The translations under genes were made by a program, and so were the position numbers. From contig NZ_NQYC01000001.1 of NCBI RefSeq assembly GCF_003600835.1, forward strand, positions 2,002,001 through 2,066,000: a stretch of DNA of 64,000 nt, in the 5' to 3' direction. This DNA comes from Bacillus sp. PK3_68. Its GTDB lineage: Bacteria > Bacillota > Bacilli > Bacillales > Domibacillaceae. The first letter of the stretch is position 1. The number at the start of each line of letters is the position of its first letter. The notes under the pieces are model-generated. The model did no database searches. It saw only the letters and a list, made by a program, of their open reading frames with translations, and was not told where the DNA came from. Positions 11,195 through 23,006 of this stretch are shown here, in pieces.

Positions 11195-11847
11195 TTTTCC
11201 GGTACCCCGATCTTTACAATATCTAAAAGATCAGGCATCGCATCGAGCATATAATCCGGCTGAAAAGACTGCAAAAACTCTTTTCCTTTAACAGACCAGG
11301 CTACACCAGCTGTTAGGGTACCGGCATTTTTTCCCCCTTCAATGTCGTGGAAGTTATCGCCGATCATCATCGCTTCCTCTGGCTGAGAACCAACCTCCTG
11401 TAATGCTTTTAATAACGGTTCTGGATGTGGTTTCGGATGAGTGACATCGTCTAAAGCTACAATCGTATCAAAAAATGGATATAAGTTAGTTAATTTAAGC
11501 CCTTTAATGACTGTGTCTCGCAGCTTGGTTGAAACGATAGCGAGCTTAAAATTATTTTCTTTCAATGTACGAATTGTTTCATATACACCGTCAAATTCAG
11601 TGACGAGCAAATCATGGTTCTCAAGATTAAATGTTCGGTAGCGAGTCACCATTTCTTCTACACGTTCAGCATCAATACTGGAAAACGTTTCAACGAGAGT
11701 GGGTCCCATAAATGGATAAACGTCTTCACGTTTATATTGTTCAGGAAAATAATGATTCAACGTATGCAAAAAAGAAGAAATAATTAATTCATTTGTATTA
11801 ATAAGGGTACCATCCAAATCAAAAAGCAATGTTGTTATTTTTGTCAT
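11191..11847 (-). CDS. ppaX: Pyrophosphatase PpaX (HAD superfamily)
   Basis: Hydrolyses the pyrophosphate released when HprK/P dephosphorylates P-Ser-HPr. HAD motif I FDLDGTL with both aspartates (about 10 and 12), motif II IVSTK, motif III lysine in HPKPHPEP, motif [12 protein letters not shown]. 218 residues with a helical cap domain. It shares the operon with hprK, which supports this assignment over phosphoglycolate phosphatase. Overlaps yvoD by 4 bp. Confidence 0.93.
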   Translation of the reverse strand: MTKITTLLFDLDGTLINTNELIISSFLHTLNHYFPEQYKREDVYPFMGPTLVETFSSIDAERVEEMVTRYRTFNLENHDLLVTEFDGVYETIRTLKENNFKLAIVSTKLRDTVIKGLKLTNLYPFFDTIVALDDVTHPKPHPEPLLKALQEVGSQPEEAMMIGDNFHDIEGGKNAGTLTAGVAWSVKGKEFLQSFQPDYMLDAMPDLLDIVKIGVPEK

Positions 11848-12794
11848 GATAGTTTTGCTTCCTTTCTTTGAACCAATTCAGTCGGCTTCCATAGGGAAGA
11901 CACAACAAGCGTCAGTAGAATAGCTGTAACTAAGCGAATTAAAAATAGAGCGAGTAATGGCCAACCTGTAATACCGAGCGGCATGAATATTACCGTATCT
12001 TCTACGACTGCATGGCATGCTACTAGGAAAATCATTGCAAGCGTCACATCCCTGCCGCTTACCCCATCCTCTTTCACCGCTTGAATCATGACAGCAGATC
12101 CGAGCGCGAGTCCGAAAAGCAAGCCGGATGCCAATGTCATAGACGTATTTTCTTTCATTCCAAGTAAACGGGTCACAGGAGCCATCCAGCGCGAAAAGGC
12201 ATCAAGCCACTTTAAGTCCTTTAAAATTTGGATAGCGAGCATCAAGGGCATAACAATTAAAGCCAGCTGAAAAATGCCATACCCTGCTTTTTCAAGACCA
12301 AGCATGAAAATTTCCCCCCAGCCATTGGGTTCTGCCTGCAGCGGCGGAGCCATACCATATTGCGCTATGCCACTCCCTCCACGCCAAACCAAGTTAATAA
12401 TCAGGGCGGATGCAACCGCAAGCCCTAGCCTTACTGCTAAAATGACGGGCAATTTTACGCCAACCCGAGCAGCCACGCTTGATTCAATAAACAGATTGTG
12501 TGAAAAAGACAGCATGACAGCTAAAATGAACACTTCTTTAACTGTCAAATCCAATGATAAAATGGCTCCAATGGCCGCATATAAATTTAAAAAGTTGCCG
12601 AGCACAAGCGGAATGGAAGCATCACCTGATAATCCAAATATCCGCATAACTGGGCTGATCGCATTCATCAGCCACGGCAATATCGGTGTATATTGGAGCA
12701 GCGTGACAATGAGGGTAATTGGAAAAATAATTTTACCGAGCAGCCATGTTGTTTTTACCCCTGAAAACAGACCGTTTCTTAACGTGTTCCCCAT
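11844..12794 (-). CDS. yvoD: Nucleoside-recognition (Gate) domain membrane protein, YvoD-like
   Basis: About 316 residues with some eight hydrophobic segments and two copies of a Gate-type domain, the fold shared by SpmA, SpmB and nucleoside transporters. Function unproved. Start at 12794 is preferred because AAGGGGGAT lies upstream; an in-frame ATG six codons earlier overlaps the end of lgt without a good site. Confidence 0.85.
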   Translation of the reverse strand: MGNTLRNGLFSGVKTTWLLGKIIFPITLIVTLLQYTPILPWLMNAISPVMRIFGLSGDASIPLVLGNFLNLYAAIGAILSLDLTVKEVFILAVMLSFSHNLFIESSVAARVGVKLPVILAVRLGLAVASALIINLVWRGGSGIAQYGMAPPLQAEPNGWGEIFMLGLEKAGYGIFQLALIVMPLMLAIQILKDLKWLDAFSRWMAPVTRLLGMKENTSMTLASGLLFGLALGSAVMIQAVKEDGVSGRDVTLAMIFLVACHAVVEDTVIFMPLGITGWPLLALFLIRLVTAILLTLVVSSLWKPTELVQRKEAKLS

Positions 12795-12808
12795 ATTATC
12801 CCCCTTGT

Positions 12809-13624
12809 TCATTCATTCACTAAACTATTGTAAGGCAGCTGTTTGCCTTTTTGCCTGCGGCGGATAAGCAAAATAAGGACAGCTGATACTAAAAGGACAA
12901 GTGAAATCACCTGAGCAATCCTCAGTGAATCAGTCAGCATCAGACTATCTGTCCGGAGTCCTTCAATAAAGAAACGCCCGATGGAGTACCAAATAACGTA
13001 AGATAAAAACAATTCTCCCCGCTTTAAATTCACTTTCCGCAAGCTTAACAGCAATATCAAACCGACAAAATTCCATATCGATTCATACAAAAAAGTCGGG
13101 TGATAGTAATGACCGTCTATATACATTTGATTAATAATAAAGTCAGGCAAGTGCAGGCCCTCTAAAAAAGACCTTGTCACTTCGCCGCCATGGGCCTCCT
13201 GATTCATAAAGTTTCCCCAGCGGCCAATTGCTTGCCCTAAAATGATGCTGGGGGCCGCTATATCAGCCAGCTTCCAGAACGAAACACGTTTGACTTTCGA
13301 AAAAATAACAGTGGTAACAACTGCACCGATTAACGCACCATGGATGGCAATTCCGCCATTCCAAATTTTAATGATGTCTCCCGGATGCTGGGAATAGTAT
13401 TCCCATTGAAATAAAACATAATAAATACGTGCTGAAATAATAGCAATCGGGATGGCCCAAATCAGCAAATCGGCAAATGTATCTTTTGGCAACCCAAGCC
13501 GGTCGCCTTCTTTTACAGCTAAATAAAAACCGAGTGCAATACCAAGACCGATAATGAGACCGTACCAATGAACCTGAAGCGGCCCAATCGCGATCGCAAT
13601 CGGATCAAGCGGATAGCCTTCCAT
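12809..13624 (-). CDS. lgt: Prolipoprotein diacylglyceryl transferase
   Basis: Membrane enzyme that moves diacylglycerol from phosphatidylglycerol to the lipobox cysteine. 271 residues with seven membrane segments. The Lgt signature [14 protein letters not shown] lies about residues 137-150, with the essential arginine, and a YESIWNF motif further on. The substrate-type lipoprotein CccB is encoded 47 kb away in this window. AAAGGGG precedes the ATG. Confidence 0.96.
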   Translation of the reverse strand: MEGYPLDPIAIAIGPLQVHWYGLIIGLGIALGFYLAVKEGDRLGLPKDTFADLLIWAIPIAIISARIYYVLFQWEYYSQHPGDIIKIWNGGIAIHGALIGAVVTTVIFSKVKRVSFWKLADIAAPSIILGQAIGRWGNFMNQEAHGGEVTRSFLEGLHLPDFIINQMYIDGHYYHPTFLYESIWNFVGLILLLSLRKVNLKRGELFLSYVIWYSIGRFFIEGLRTDSLMLTDSLRIAQVISLVLLVSAVLILLIRRRQKGKQLPYNSLVNE

Positions 13625-13654
13625 TCTTTTTCCCCTTTCTGCTTGCAGCCCTTG

Positions 13655-14590
13655 TTACATAAAATCAGTGTCGCGCTCACTGATGACATTGGCTAGCTTA
13701 TCTGTAAAATCCTTCGCTGTATTAATTCCCAGACGTTTTAAGCGGAAATTCATTGCGGCTACTTCAATAATAACGGCTATATTTCTGCCTGGACGGACAG
13801 GAATAGTGATTTTTGTGATTTCCGTGTCAATTATTTTCAGCTTGTCTTCCTCAATGCCCAGACGGTCATATTGTTTTTTAGAATTCCACAGCTCCAAGTG
13901 GACATTCAGGGTAATTCTTTTTGTACTCCTAATAGCACTCGCGCCAAATAAGGTCATGATATTAATAATGCCGAGCCCGCGAATCTCAAGTAAATGCTCA
14001 ATAAGTTCCGGTGCGCTGCCGACAAGCGTATCGTTGTCTTCCTGGCGGATCTCTACACAGTCATCGGCCACGAGGCGATGCCCTCTTTTAACGAGATCAA
14101 GGGCGGCCTCACTTTTACCGACACCACTTTGCCCGGTAATGAGCACGCCTACACCATAAATATCAACAAGCACACCATGAACGGCTGTTGTCGGTGCCAA
14201 CATTCTTTCCAAGTAATTCGTCAGTTTGCTGGAGAGCCTTGTAGTAGTCAGTTTTGACTTCATTACGGGGACTGCATGCCGTTCAGAAGCTTCAATTAAT
14301 TCTTTCGGCACTTCCAGTTCACGTGAGATAATAATTGCTGGTGTCTGGTCATCACATAGCCTTTCCATTCTCTCCAGCTTTTCATCTGGATGAAGCTTTT
14401 GAAAAAAGGTCAGCTCTGTCATGCCAAGCAGCTGCACACGCTCTTTTGGATAATAATCAAAAAAGCCGGCAAGCTCAAGTCCTGGGCGAGAAAGATCGCT
14501 CGTTATAATCGGACGATGGATGCCGTCTTCACCGCTAATTAGCTCCAAGTCTAGGTTTTCTAGCAAATCAGATGTACGCACTTTAGCCAC
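13655..14590 (-). CDS. hprK: HPr kinase/phosphorylase
   Basis: Phosphorylates HPr on Ser46 when glycolytic intermediates are high, making the CcpA co-repressor, and reverses it with phosphate. 311 residues: N-terminal MurF-like domain to about 130, then the kinase with P-loop GQSGVGKS (153-160), the Asp pair in LVADD, and the HprK signature [14 protein letters not shown] start with GAGGAGG upstream. First gene of a five-gene operon. Confidence 0.97.
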   Translation of the reverse strand: MAKVRTSDLLENLDLELISGEDGIHRPIITSDLSRPGLELAGFFDYYPKERVQLLGMTELTFFQKLHPDEKLERMERLCDDQTPAIIISRELEVPKELIEASERHAVPVMKSKLTTTRLSSKLTNYLERMLAPTTAVHGVLVDIYGVGVLITGQSGVGKSEAALDLVKRGHRLVADDCVEIRQEDNDTLVGSAPELIEHLLEIRGLGIINIMTLFGASAIRSTKRITLNVHLELWNSKKQYDRLGIEEDKLKIIDTEITKITIPVRPGRNIAVIIEVAAMNFRLKRLGINTAKDFTDKLANVISERDTDFM

Positions 14591-14751
14591 TGTTTTTCCT
14601 CCTCATCATGGCAGTCTGATTCCATTGTAACATTTTTGCGGGGGGCAATTAAAATGAAGAATTAGAATTTTTTATTTACAGGCTGTTAAAGTGTCCTTTT
14701 TCTTTGCTAATCAGCATGTATAAAATGAAAAAATGATAGGGAGGAAAGCTG

Positions 14752-15303
14752 ATGAAAATTATGATCGATGCGGGGCATGGCTATTCTACTCCAGGCAAAA
14801 GAACGCCGGATGGCATGAAGGAATTTGAATTTAACCGAAGTGTGGCTATCTTGATTAGAAAAAAGCTGGAGGAAAGAGGAGCAAGTATCACTTTCTCTCA
14901 CTCAGACACAGAAGATGTCCTCCTCGATAGAAGGGTGTGGAAAGCAAACAACTGGAAAGCCGATCTCTTTCTATCCATCCATGCAAATGCTTATGGAAAC
15001 GACTGGAATAACGCTAATGGTATTGAAACGTTTATCCATTCTTCACGCCCCAAACAGGCAGAAACTGTAGCAACAGCCATCCAGAAACGCCTGGTTGCGC
15101 TCACGGGACGTAAAAACCGTGGGGTAAAGACCGCAAACTTCTATATACTCAAAAAGACTCTCATGCCAGCTGTTCTTGTGGAAGCAGGATTCATGACCCA
15201 CGCTGAAGAAGCACGCCTTCTGCGAACAGACACGTATAGAGAACTATGCGCCCGTGGAATAGTCGAAGCTATAGAAAAAATATATAAGCTGTCTATTCGC
15301 TAA
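14752..15303 (+). CDS. N-acetylmuramoyl-L-alanine amidase catalytic domain (CwlC-like)
   Basis: Zinc amidase cleaving the MurNAc-L-Ala bond of peptidoglycan. 183 residues forming a single Amidase_3 domain. Zinc ligands and catalytic Glu are visible: DAGHG, the Glu in MKEFEFN, SIHAN, and VEAGFM. It lacks a signal peptide and any wall-binding or SPOR repeats, unlike full-length CwlC of B. subtilis. CwlC-type enzymes act in mother-cell lysis, so a sporulation role is possible. AGGGAGG precedes the ATG; monocistronic, divergent from hprK. Confidence 0.88.
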   Translation: MKIMIDAGHGYSTPGKRTPDGMKEFEFNRSVAILIRKKLEERGASITFSHSDTEDVLLDRRVWKANNWKADLFLSIHANAYGNDWNNANGIETFIHSSRPKQAETVATAIQKRLVALTGRKNRGVKTANFYILKKTLMPAVLVEAGFMTHAEEARLLRTDTYRELCARGIVEAIEKIYKLSIR

Positions 15304-15308
15304 CAGCT

Positions 15309-15377
15309 AAAAGCCAGGCTTCTCCTCTTCTCTTCAAACATTTAGTCGAACAAAGAGAATGAGAGTTACCTGGCTTT
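15309..15377. terminator. Terminator between the amidase and yvlD
   Basis: AAAGCCAGG (15310-15318) pairs with CCTGGCTTT (15369-15377); partly complementary CTCTTCTCTT and AAGAGAATGAGAG extend the stem inward. T-rich flank; serves the convergent genes. Confidence 0.65.
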
Positions 15378-15389
15378 CTTCCGGAACAG

Positions 15390-15749
15390 TTATTTATTTT
15401 TTTTAAATACTGTCACCTGAAGGATAAGATTGACTAATGCCATAATCACCGCAATGAACAATGCCATTCCAAAACCGGCAATGTCAAACGCCGATCCCAT
15501 AATATTGTCTGTTAAAAGCAAGGTGATAGCATTGATAACAAATAGAAACAGCCCGAGTGTTAAAAAGGTAATAGGCAAAGTAAAAAGAACAAGCAGCGGC
15601 CGAACAATCATATTTAGGATTGATAAGATAAAACTGGCGATAACCGCTGATGAAAAATTATCTACATGCAGTCCCGAAAAATAGCCTGAAATGGCAATAA
15701 ACAACACTGCATTCACTAAAATGCCTATAATCCAATTCATCTTAATCAC
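15390..15749 (-). CDS. yvlD: YvlD family membrane protein (phage-holin-like, DUF360)
   Basis: A 119-residue integral membrane protein of four hydrophobic helices; the PLLVLFTLPITFLTLGLFLFVIN segment is the family hallmark. No enzymatic role known. The start overlaps the yvlB stop (ATGA), so it is cotranscribed with yvlB. B. subtilis yvlABCD is a sigma-W operon; here yvlC (PspC domain) and yvlA are absent. Confidence 0.88.
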   Translation of the reverse strand: MIKMNWIIGILVNAVLFIAISGYFSGLHVDNFSSAVIASFILSILNMIVRPLLVLFTLPITFLTLGLFLFVINAITLLLTDNIMGSAFDIAGFGMALFIAVIMALVNLILQVTVFKKNK

Positions 15750-16927
15750 TTACCTTCAAAAATAGACGGTGGTTCATCATCTCCGCTATTATCGTTTTCA
15801 TGAAAAGCTGTTGTCTTGACAGAAACAGATCCCGTTTTCGTTTCTGCCTCGATCGTCACTTGCCCAAGTGTTTCCTTTTCACTTTCAAAACGAATAAGCT
15901 TCTGAACCATTTCCTCTTTTTCCGTTACTTTTTTCAGCCCCGTTTCAGGAAGATGTAAAGAGCCGAGATTTGTGCGTAAAATCCCTTTCATTGCCATATG
16001 TTCAGGCACATATATTTCAATATTGCCGGTCACAGCTTGGGCTTTTACTGTATGGGCTGCATCAGACTTTAAATCGCAAAGCACATTTCCGTTAAATGAC
16101 TTAATCTCCGTGTAGCCAACAGAACCGACTACGTGAACGGCTCCATTAAAGGAACTGGCTTCTACTTTCCTTGCTTCACAGTCAATAAAATAAACTTGGC
16201 CATTACCTGTTTCTGCTTCAAATTCATTTACTTGTGATTTCTTTACTTCAATTTTGCCGTTTGCTGTTTTTACCTCGAGATCCTGCACTTCCATATCACG
16301 CATGCTAAATGACCCATTAAACAACTTGACAGAAATGTTGTTAATAGCCGCTTCAGGCACATACAAAACCGTATCAACTTTCATCAGTTTTAAACCGACT
16401 GAGAATGAGAGCTTATCTTCACGTGCGTAAAAGACACTATTTTTAATAAATGACTCCCGCGCTTCATCCTCACTATCCGCCCCGTACATCTTGATCTGGC
16501 ACTCTGCTTTTACCCCATTTTCCTGCCAAGGCTTAATAGTGAAGCTGCCGCTTGCAGTCTCTGCCTTAATGCGCTTCGGTAAAAAATCATTTTCTTGGAA
16601 TGTGTGAGTGAATTCTACTGTTTTTCCAAGTGGAAACTCAAAGTCTTTTAATTTTTGTACAGTGGACTGAACAAATTGAAACAGCTTGTCTTTCGGCTGG
16701 TTAACAGAACTGTCTGCTTGGCTATGTGATTGCTCACTTTGCTTTTCTCCGCTGCCAGTCAACTTTTGGCCCAAGTTGAGCAATTCATCAAAGAAATTAT
16801 CTCTGCGCTCTTTACGGGCCTGCTGGGAAGGCTCCTTATCAAGCGCCTCCAGCAAGGTTAACCCTTCACTTGCTGAAATTAAGCCTGCTTCTACCATTTC
16901 CAAAATTCTTTTTTTCTCTTCGTTCAT
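15746..16927 (-). CDS. yvlB: YvlB-like protein with DUF4097 beta-repeat domain
   Basis: About 393 residues. The N-terminus (1-40) is a short SHOCT-like/YvlB N-terminal helix pair, then a low-complexity Gln/Ser linker, then a parallel beta-helix-like adhesin repeat domain with stepwise motifs (NNISVKLFNGSFSMRD, VKTANGKIEVK, AETGNGQVYF). No signal peptide. I chose ATG at 16927, with GGAG 8 nt upstream; the ATG 6 codons earlier has no site. Envelope-stress function inferred from the promoter and from YvlB of B. subtilis. Confidence 0.85.
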   Translation of the reverse strand: MNEEKKRILEMVEAGLISASEGLTLLEALDKEPSQQARKERRDNFFDELLNLGQKLTGSGEKQSEQSHSQADSSVNQPKDKLFQFVQSTVQKLKDFEFPLGKTVEFTHTFQENDFLPKRIKAETASGSFTIKPWQENGVKAECQIKMYGADSEDEARESFIKNSVFYAREDKLSFSVGLKLMKVDTVLYVPEAAINNISVKLFNGSFSMRDMEVQDLEVKTANGKIEVKKSQVNEFEAETGNGQVYFIDCEARKVEASSFNGAVHVVGSVGYTEIKSFNGNVLCDLKSDAAHTVKAQAVTGNIEIYVPEHMAMKGILRTNLGSLHLPETGLKKVTEKEEMVQKLIRFESEKETLGQVTIEAETKTGSVSVKTTAFHENDNSGDDEPPSIFEGK

Positions 16928-16970
16928 TTCAGGCACTCCATTCATTAGGAATTGGTTTTCTGTTCATTCT

Positions 16971-16996
16971 TACGAAGATAAAAGAAAAAGGTTTCA
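16971..16996 (-). promoter_or_regulatory. Sigma-W promoter for yvlB-yvlD
   Basis: Minus strand TGAAAC (16991-16996), 16-bp spacer, CGTA (16971-16974): an exact match to the extracytoplasmic-function sigma-W consensus, ending about 44 bp before the chosen yvlB start. Confidence 0.85.
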
Positions 16997-17016
16997 TTCT
17001 TTTCCTAAGCTGTTAC

Positions 17017-17088
17017 GAAACGCTTGCTTTCTTGGTTTTATTTTCACAGGCTCTCCATTGGACCTTACTCTCGAAAAACAAGCGTTTC
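17017..17088. repeat. 10-bp inverted repeat with 52-bp spacing upstream of the sigma-W promoter
   Basis: GAAACGCTTG (17017-17026) and CAAGCGTTTC (17079-17088) are perfect inverted copies, and flanking bases match imperfectly further out. It sits in the uvrA 3' region and may be a long-loop terminator or a regulator-binding pair. Confidence 0.4.
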
Positions 17089-17153
17089 TAATTAGACTGA
17101 TAGCCGTGCGGAAGCCAATTATACGGATAGCCTCCGAAAAGTGCTCAATCTTT

Positions 17154-20006
17154 TCAGCTTTCGATGTACTGCTCTCTTTCTCGTTCGCGCGCTAACACTC
17201 TATGCAAATAACGGCCGGTATATGACCCTTCTGCTTCTGCAACTTCCTCAGGTGTACCGACTGCAACAATGGTTCCCCCCTTATCGCCACCTTCAGGTCC
17301 AAGATCGATGATATAATCGGCTGTCTTAATCACATCGAGATTATGCTCAATGACGAGAACAGTATCACCATTTTCGACAAGGCGCTGTAAAACAGTTAGC
17401 AGGCGGGAAATATCATCTACATGAAGACCCGTCGTCGGCTCATCCAAGATATAAAATGAACGTCCGGTCGAACGGCGATGCAATTCAGAAGCGAGTTTTA
17501 CGCGCTGCGCCTCCCCTCCTGACAGCGTCGTTGCCGGCTGGCCCAGCTTAATATAACCAAGACCAACATCAGCGATGGTTTGCAGCTTGCGCTTGATTTT
17601 AGGGATATTCTCAAAAAACTCAAGCGCATCTTCGACTGTCATAGCGAGCACATCAGCGATGTTTTTGCCTTTATATTTCACTTCAAGCGTTTCACGGTTA
17701 TAACGCTTGCCATGGCAGACTTCACACGGTACATACACATCCGGCAGGAAATGCATTTCAATTTTAATAATCCCGTCACCGCGGCAAGCTTCACAGCGGC
17801 CACCCTTGACATTAAAGCTGAAACGACCTTTTTTATAGCCCCGAACTTTCGCTTCATTCGTCGTAGCAAATACGTCGCGAATATCGTCAAACACACCTGT
17901 GTATGTGGCTGGATTTGAGCGCGGGGTCCGCCCGATCGGTGACTGGTCAATATCAATCACTTTGTCAAGGTGTTCAATCCCCTTGATTGTCCCATACTTA
18001 CCTGGCCTTTGTTTGGAACGCTGCAGCTTTTGAGCAAGTGCTTTATGCAGAATATCATTGATTAACGTACTTTTACCTGAACCAGAAACGCCTGTAACAG
18101 CAATAAATGTTCCAAGCGGGAATTTAACTTTTACATTGCGTAAATTGTTCTCTTTTGCCCCGGTCACCTCAACCCATCGTCCATCCGACTTGCGGCGTTC
18201 TGCCGGCAGCGGGATAAATTTCTTCCCTGATAAGTATTGGCCGGTCAGCGAGGCTGGATCATTCATCACCTCTTCTGGCGTACCTGCTGAAACAATCTGC
18301 CCACCATGTACGCCAGCACCCGGTCCTACATCTATTAAATAATCGGCTGCCATCATCGTATCCTCGTCATGTTCGACAACGATTAATGTATTACCGATGT
18401 CGCGCATATTTTGCATCGTGCTGATCAGGCGATCGTTGTCCCGCTGGTGCAGACCGATTGATGGCTCATCAAGAATGTAAAGAACACCTGTCAGCCGCGA
18501 ACCAATTTGGGTAGCAAGACGAATCCGCTGCGCTTCCCCGCCTGAAAGCGTACCGGCTGAGCGGCTTAATGTCAGGTAATCAAGACCGACATCGACTAAG
18601 AAACCAAGCCGTTCACAGATCTCCCGTAAGATTAATTGAGCAATCTGCGTTTCTTTTTCTGTCAGGGACAGATCCGCGAAAAACTGCTTCACTTCTTCAA
18701 TTGAAAAGTCGGTTACTTCGCTAATATGCAGGCCATTAATTTTGACGGCGAGACTTTCTTTTTTCAAACGGTAGCCCTTACATGTCGGACATTTTTGCTC
18801 CCTCATGTATTTCTCCATTTGCTCCCGAATAAAATCCGAGCTTGTTTCTTTATATCGGCGCTCAATGTTAGTAAGAACTCCCTCGAAAATAATATGGTTT
18901 TCGCGAATTTGACCAAAATCATTTTCATAACGGAAATGAATGCGATCCCGTCCAGAGCCATTTAAAATCTTTTCAAGCTGCTCTTTCGATAAATCCTTTA
19001 CTGGTACATCCATAGGGATGCCATAATGGCGGCAGACCGCTTCCAGCAGTTGTGGATAATATTGAGAACTTGTCGGTTCCCATGGGGCAATCGCATGTTC
19101 TTTTAAACTCAAATCAGGATTAGGAATGACAAGATCAACATCTACTTTTAATTTAGACCCAAGTCCATCACACGTCGGGCAAGCTCCGAATGGACTGTTA
19201 AAAGAAAACATGCGCGGTTCCAGTTCTCCAATGGAAAATCCGCAATGCGGACAGGCGTGATGCTCTGAGAACAATAATTCCTCGCGGCCAATAACATCGA
19301 TAATTACATTGCCCTCACCAAGCTTTAAAGCGGCCTCAAGAGAATCAGCCAACCTTGATTCAATGCCTTCTTTAACAACAACACGGTCAATAACTACTTC
19401 AATAGAATGCTTTTTATTTTTTTCAAGTTCAATTTCTTCCTCTACTTCTCGCATTTCTCCGTCTACACGCACACGGACATATCCTTGCCGTTTAATGTCC
19501 TCAAACACTTTCACGTGTGTGCCTTTACGGCCGGAAACAATAGGAGCCAGCACCTGCAGTTTCGTCCGGTCTTCATATTGCATAATGCGGTCTACCATCT
19601 GCTCGATCGTCTGAGAGGTAATTTCGACCCCATGAACTGGACAAAACGGATGGCCAATACGAGCAAACAATAGACGTAAATAATCATAGATTTCCGTAAC
19701 AGTTCCAACCGTTGAACGGGGATTCCGGCTTGTCGTCTTTTGATCAATAGAAATAGCCGGGGACAGCCCTTCAATAGCATCAACATCTGGCTTATCCATT
19801 TGTCCAAGAAATTGGCGGGCGTACGCAGATAAAGATTCCACATAGCGGCGCTGTCCCTCCGCATAAATTGTGTCGAACGCCAGCGATGATTTCCCCGATC
19901 CAGACAGGCCCGTCAAAACGACGAGCTTGTCCCGCGGGATGGTAATATCAATATTTTTTAAGTTATGCGCTCTTGCCCCTTTTACAGTAATTTTATCTAT
20001 TCCCAT
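17154..20006 (-). CDS. uvrA: Excinuclease ABC subunit A
   Basis: Damage-recognition ATPase of nucleotide excision repair. 950 residues, near the usual 940-957. Two ABC ATPase modules: Walker [10 protein letters not shown] near 33 and GVSGSGKST near 640, each with the LSGGEAQR signature. Zinc motifs CPHCGF with CPTC, CPTC in the insertion domain, and CEACRGDG with CEVC are complete. ATG at 20006 with AAGGAT upstream; 7 bp after the uvrB stop, so one transcript. Confidence 0.97.
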   Translation of the reverse strand: MGIDKITVKGARAHNLKNIDITIPRDKLVVLTGLSGSGKSSLAFDTIYAEGQRRYVESLSAYARQFLGQMDKPDVDAIEGLSPAISIDQKTTSRNPRSTVGTVTEIYDYLRLLFARIGHPFCPVHGVEITSQTIEQMVDRIMQYEDRTKLQVLAPIVSGRKGTHVKVFEDIKRQGYVRVRVDGEMREVEEEIELEKNKKHSIEVVIDRVVVKEGIESRLADSLEAALKLGEGNVIIDVIGREELLFSEHHACPHCGFSIGELEPRMFSFNSPFGACPTCDGLGSKLKVDVDLVIPNPDLSLKEHAIAPWEPTSSQYYPQLLEAVCRHYGIPMDVPVKDLSKEQLEKILNGSGRDRIHFRYENDFGQIRENHIIFEGVLTNIERRYKETSSDFIREQMEKYMREQKCPTCKGYRLKKESLAVKINGLHISEVTDFSIEEVKQFFADLSLTEKETQIAQLILREICERLGFLVDVGLDYLTLSRSAGTLSGGEAQRIRLATQIGSRLTGVLYILDEPSIGLHQRDNDRLISTMQNMRDIGNTLIVVEHDEDTMMAADYLIDVGPGAGVHGGQIVSAGTPEEVMNDPASLTGQYLSGKKFIPLPAERRKSDGRWVEVTGAKENNLRNVKVKFPLGTFIAVTGVSGSGKSTLINDILHKALAQKLQRSKQRPGKYGTIKGIEHLDKVIDIDQSPIGRTPRSNPATYTGVFDDIRDVFATTNEAKVRGYKKGRFSFNVKGGRCEACRGDGIIKIEMHFLPDVYVPCEVCHGKRYNRETLEVKYKGKNIADVLAMTVEDALEFFENIPKIKRKLQTIADVGLGYIKLGQPATTLSGGEAQRVKLASELHRRSTGRSFYILDEPTTGLHVDDISRLLTVLQRLVENGDTVLVIEHNLDVIKTADYIIDLGPEGGDKGGTIVAVGTPEEVAEAEGSYTGRYLHRVLAREREREQYIES

Positions 20007-20013
20007 ATCAAAG

Positions 20014-21993
20014 TCATCCTTCCGATTTCAACTCTAGCAATGCGTCGCGCAGCTGGGCAGCCAATTCGAAATCAAGCGCTTTGGCTGCTGCTTTCATCTC
20101 GCTTTCCATGTTGGCAATTAGGCGATTTCTCTCTTGAGGTGTAAGTTTTTTCTTAGAAGCTGCTGTTTCATAGCTCTCCACTTCTTCAGCAGCGTGGGTG
20201 GCCCGAATAACATCACGAATATCTTTTTGAATGGTCTGCGGTGTAATGCCATGCTCTTCGTTATATGTTTGCTGAATCTCCCGGCGCCGTTTTGTTTCTT
20301 CTATGGCTTTAGCCATCGAGTCCGTTACTTTATCTGCGTACATAATGACGTGCCCGCCAGCATTGCGAGCTGCCCGACCCATCGTCTGGATAAGTGAACG
20401 CTCAGAGCGAAGGAAACCTTCTTTATCAGCATCCAATATAGCTACAAGTGATACTTCAGGAATATCCAGTCCCTCTCTCAGCAAGTTAATGCCAACAAGC
20501 ACATCAAATTTGCCAAGCCGGAGATCACGAATGATCTCTATCCGTTCAAGCGTCTTAATTTCCGAATGCAAGTATTGAACTTTTATACCAATCTCCTTTA
20601 AATAATCTGTTAAATCCTCGGACATTTTCTTCGTCAATGTAGTCACAAGCACCCGCTCGTTCCGAGCAGTTCGTTCGTTAATTTCATTCAATAAATCATC
20701 GATCTGTCCTTCAATCGGGCGGACATCCACTGTCGGATCAAGCAGGCCGGTCGGGCGGATAATTTGTTCTGTCATATGCGGCGTGTGTTCGATCTCGTAA
20801 GGTCCTGGCGTTGCTGATACATAGACGATTTGATTTACATGATCCTCAAACTCTTCAAATTTTAACGGACGGTTGTCTTTGGCGGATGGCAGACGAAAAC
20901 CGTGATCGACAAGCACCTGCTTACGCGCCTGGTCACCATTGAACATACCGCGGATTTGCGGAAGAGTAACGTGCGACTCATCGACAACAATTAAAAAGTC
21001 ATCTGGAAAGTAATCAAGAAGCGTATAAGGCGTAGAACCAGGGGGCCGCAAAGTTAAGTGGCGGGAATAATTCTCAATCCCCGAGCAAAAACCCATCTCG
21101 CGCATCATTTCCAAATCATAGCGTGTGCGCTGCTCAAGCCGCTGTGCTTCAAGCAATTTATTTTCTGAACGCAAAATAGCGAGTTGCTCTTCCAACTCTT
21201 TTTCGATATTGCCAATCGCTATTTTCATTTTTTCTTCCCGCGTAACGAAGTGAGACGCCGGAAAAATGGCTACATGTTCACGGTCACCCATGATTTCTCC
21301 TGTCAATGCATCCACTTCACGGATCCGGTCAATTTCATCTCCAAAAAATTCCACGCGGATACAATGCTCATCTCGGGAGGCAGGAAAAATTTCCACAACA
21401 TCTCCGCGAACGCGGAATGTTCCGCGCTTGAAATCAATGTCATTCCGTTCATATTGCACATCAACGAGCTTGCGCAGCAGCTGATTGCGTTCAATCTCCA
21501 TTCCATTACGCAACGAAATGACAAGATCCCGATACTCTTCTGGAGAACCCAAACCGTAAATGCATGATACACTGGCAATGATGATGACATCATTCCGTTC
21601 AAATAATGACGAAGTTGCTGAGTGGCGAAGCTTATCAATCTCGTCATTGATGCTCGCATCCTTTTCAATAAACGTATCCGTCTGCGGAACATAGGCTTCC
21701 GGCTGGTAATAATCATAGTAGCTGACAAAATATTCAACAGCATTATTCGGAAAAAATTCCTTGAATTCACTATACAACTGGCCGGCAAGTGTTTTATTGT
21801 GGGCAATGACAAGTGTCGGCTTATTTACTTCTTTGATTACATTAGAGATCGTAAAAGTTTTCCCGGTTCCTGTCGCTCCAAGCAGCGTTTGATGTTTTTT
21901 CCCTTCTTTTATCCCTGAAACAAGCTCGGCGATAGCTCCTGGCTGGTCCCCTTGCGGACTGTATTTAGACACAATTTCAAATTGGTTTTTCAC
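20014..21993 (-). CDS. uvrB: Excinuclease ABC subunit B
   Basis: DNA-loading helicase-like subunit that receives damage from UvrA and recruits UvrC. 659 residues: Walker A GATGTGKT (about 39-46), beta-hairpin [12 protein letters not shown] (about 92-103), DEAD-like DESH, helicase motif [11 protein letters not shown], and the C-terminal UVR coiled coil ([19 protein letters not shown]). GTG start with GGGGG/AAAG upstream. Confidence 0.97.
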   Translation of the reverse strand: MKNQFEIVSKYSPQGDQPGAIAELVSGIKEGKKHQTLLGATGTGKTFTISNVIKEVNKPTLVIAHNKTLAGQLYSEFKEFFPNNAVEYFVSYYDYYQPEAYVPQTDTFIEKDASINDEIDKLRHSATSSLFERNDVIIIASVSCIYGLGSPEEYRDLVISLRNGMEIERNQLLRKLVDVQYERNDIDFKRGTFRVRGDVVEIFPASRDEHCIRVEFFGDEIDRIREVDALTGEIMGDREHVAIFPASHFVTREEKMKIAIGNIEKELEEQLAILRSENKLLEAQRLEQRTRYDLEMMREMGFCSGIENYSRHLTLRPPGSTPYTLLDYFPDDFLIVVDESHVTLPQIRGMFNGDQARKQVLVDHGFRLPSAKDNRPLKFEEFEDHVNQIVYVSATPGPYEIEHTPHMTEQIIRPTGLLDPTVDVRPIEGQIDDLLNEINERTARNERVLVTTLTKKMSEDLTDYLKEIGIKVQYLHSEIKTLERIEIIRDLRLGKFDVLVGINLLREGLDIPEVSLVAILDADKEGFLRSERSLIQTMGRAARNAGGHVIMYADKVTDSMAKAIEETKRRREIQQTYNEEHGITPQTIQKDIRDVIRATHAAEEVESYETAASKKKLTPQERNRLIANMESEMKAAAKALDFELAAQLRDALLELKSEG

Positions 21994-22160
21994 CTTTCAA
22001 CCCCCTGACTTCTGGCAAATATATTGATTCTTTTATCTAAAACATCCTCTTAAAGTCTGTGCAATTTTCTAAGGTTAGTAATCATAATCCCCATTTTAGC
22101 ATAAATAAAACCTGAATGGCTATTAATAAGCGTACGTATGTTCCTGTATTTTTCCATCGT

Positions 22161-22196
22161 AAAAAAAGCCTCTCCTTTAAGCAGAGAGGCTTTTTT
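22161..22196 (-). terminator. Terminator of the cstR-rhodanese-tauE operon
   Basis: AAAAAAAGCCTCTC and GAGAGGCTTTTTT form a strong hairpin that overlaps the tauE stop codon. T runs on both strands. Confidence 0.85.
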
Positions 22197-22980
22197 ACAT
22201 TAAGATATCCATCCATATTTTAATAGCCGTAGCTGCTATTAAGATTGCCAGCAGCCACTGCAACACTTTGATATTCATTTTTTGTCCCGCTTTGGCGCCG
22301 AGCGGCGAGGCGATCACGCTAGCAACAATCATCACAAGCGCCGGGACAAACATCACTTGTCCGGTCATCAGCTTCCCACCCGCCGAACCAATCGACGAAA
22401 TAAATGTGATTGCGAGTGAGCTGGCAATCGTCATTCTTGTCGGGATTTTTAAAACTACGAGCATGATCGGCACAAGTAAAAAGGAGCCGGCCGCTCCGAC
22501 AATCCCGGCACCGATCCCTATGATAAGAGCAGAGAAAGAAGCAAGCCATTTATTAAACTCTACTTCCTCCATCGACCGATTATCCACATTTTTCCGCGGA
22601 ATAAACATCATGATTGCAGCAAGGGCTGCCAGTAAGCCATATATAACGTTGACCGTCGATTCCGCCAGATGTTCCGAACCAAATCCTCCGACAAAACTTC
22701 CGGCGAGCACGGCAATCCCCATATACATAATTAATTTTTTGTTTAAATAATCGCTTTTCCGATAGGCCCACACGCCGGTCAGCGAAGCGAAAAGCACTTC
22801 CACTGCACTGATACCCGCCACTTCATGAGCAGTGAAAGCGCCAAAGCCAAGCATGGGCGGGAGGTATAAAAGCATTGGATATTTAATTATAGCGCCGCCA
22901 ATTCCAACCATCCCTGACAGGAAAGAACCAATAAAGCCAATAAAAAAAAGAGCTGCCAGCCATCCGAATGACCAATCCAT
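22195..22980 (-). CDS. TauE/SafE-type sulfite/organosulfur exporter
   Basis: About 261 residues with some eight membrane helices in two repeats; the glycine-rich [21 protein letters not shown] at the N-terminus and [18 protein letters not shown] in the middle are TauE signatures. Family members export sulfite, thiosulfate or sulfonates. Cotranscribed with CstR and a rhodanese, so export of sulfite or thiosulfate formed during persulfide detoxification is the likely role (inference). Confidence 0.88.
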   Translation of the reverse strand: MDWSFGWLAALFFIGFIGSFLSGMVGIGGAIIKYPMLLYLPPMLGFGAFTAHEVAGISAVEVLFASLTGVWAYRKSDYLNKKLIMYMGIAVLAGSFVGGFGSEHLAESTVNVIYGLLAALAAIMMFIPRKNVDNRSMEEVEFNKWLASFSALIIGIGAGIVGAAGSFLLVPIMLVVLKIPTRMTIASSLAITFISSIGSAGGKLMTGQVMFVPALVMIVASVIASPLGAKAGQKMNIKVLQWLLAILIAATAIKIWMDILM

Positions 22981-23006
22981 TCATTTGTCTCCCCTTTCCT
23001 GTCCCT

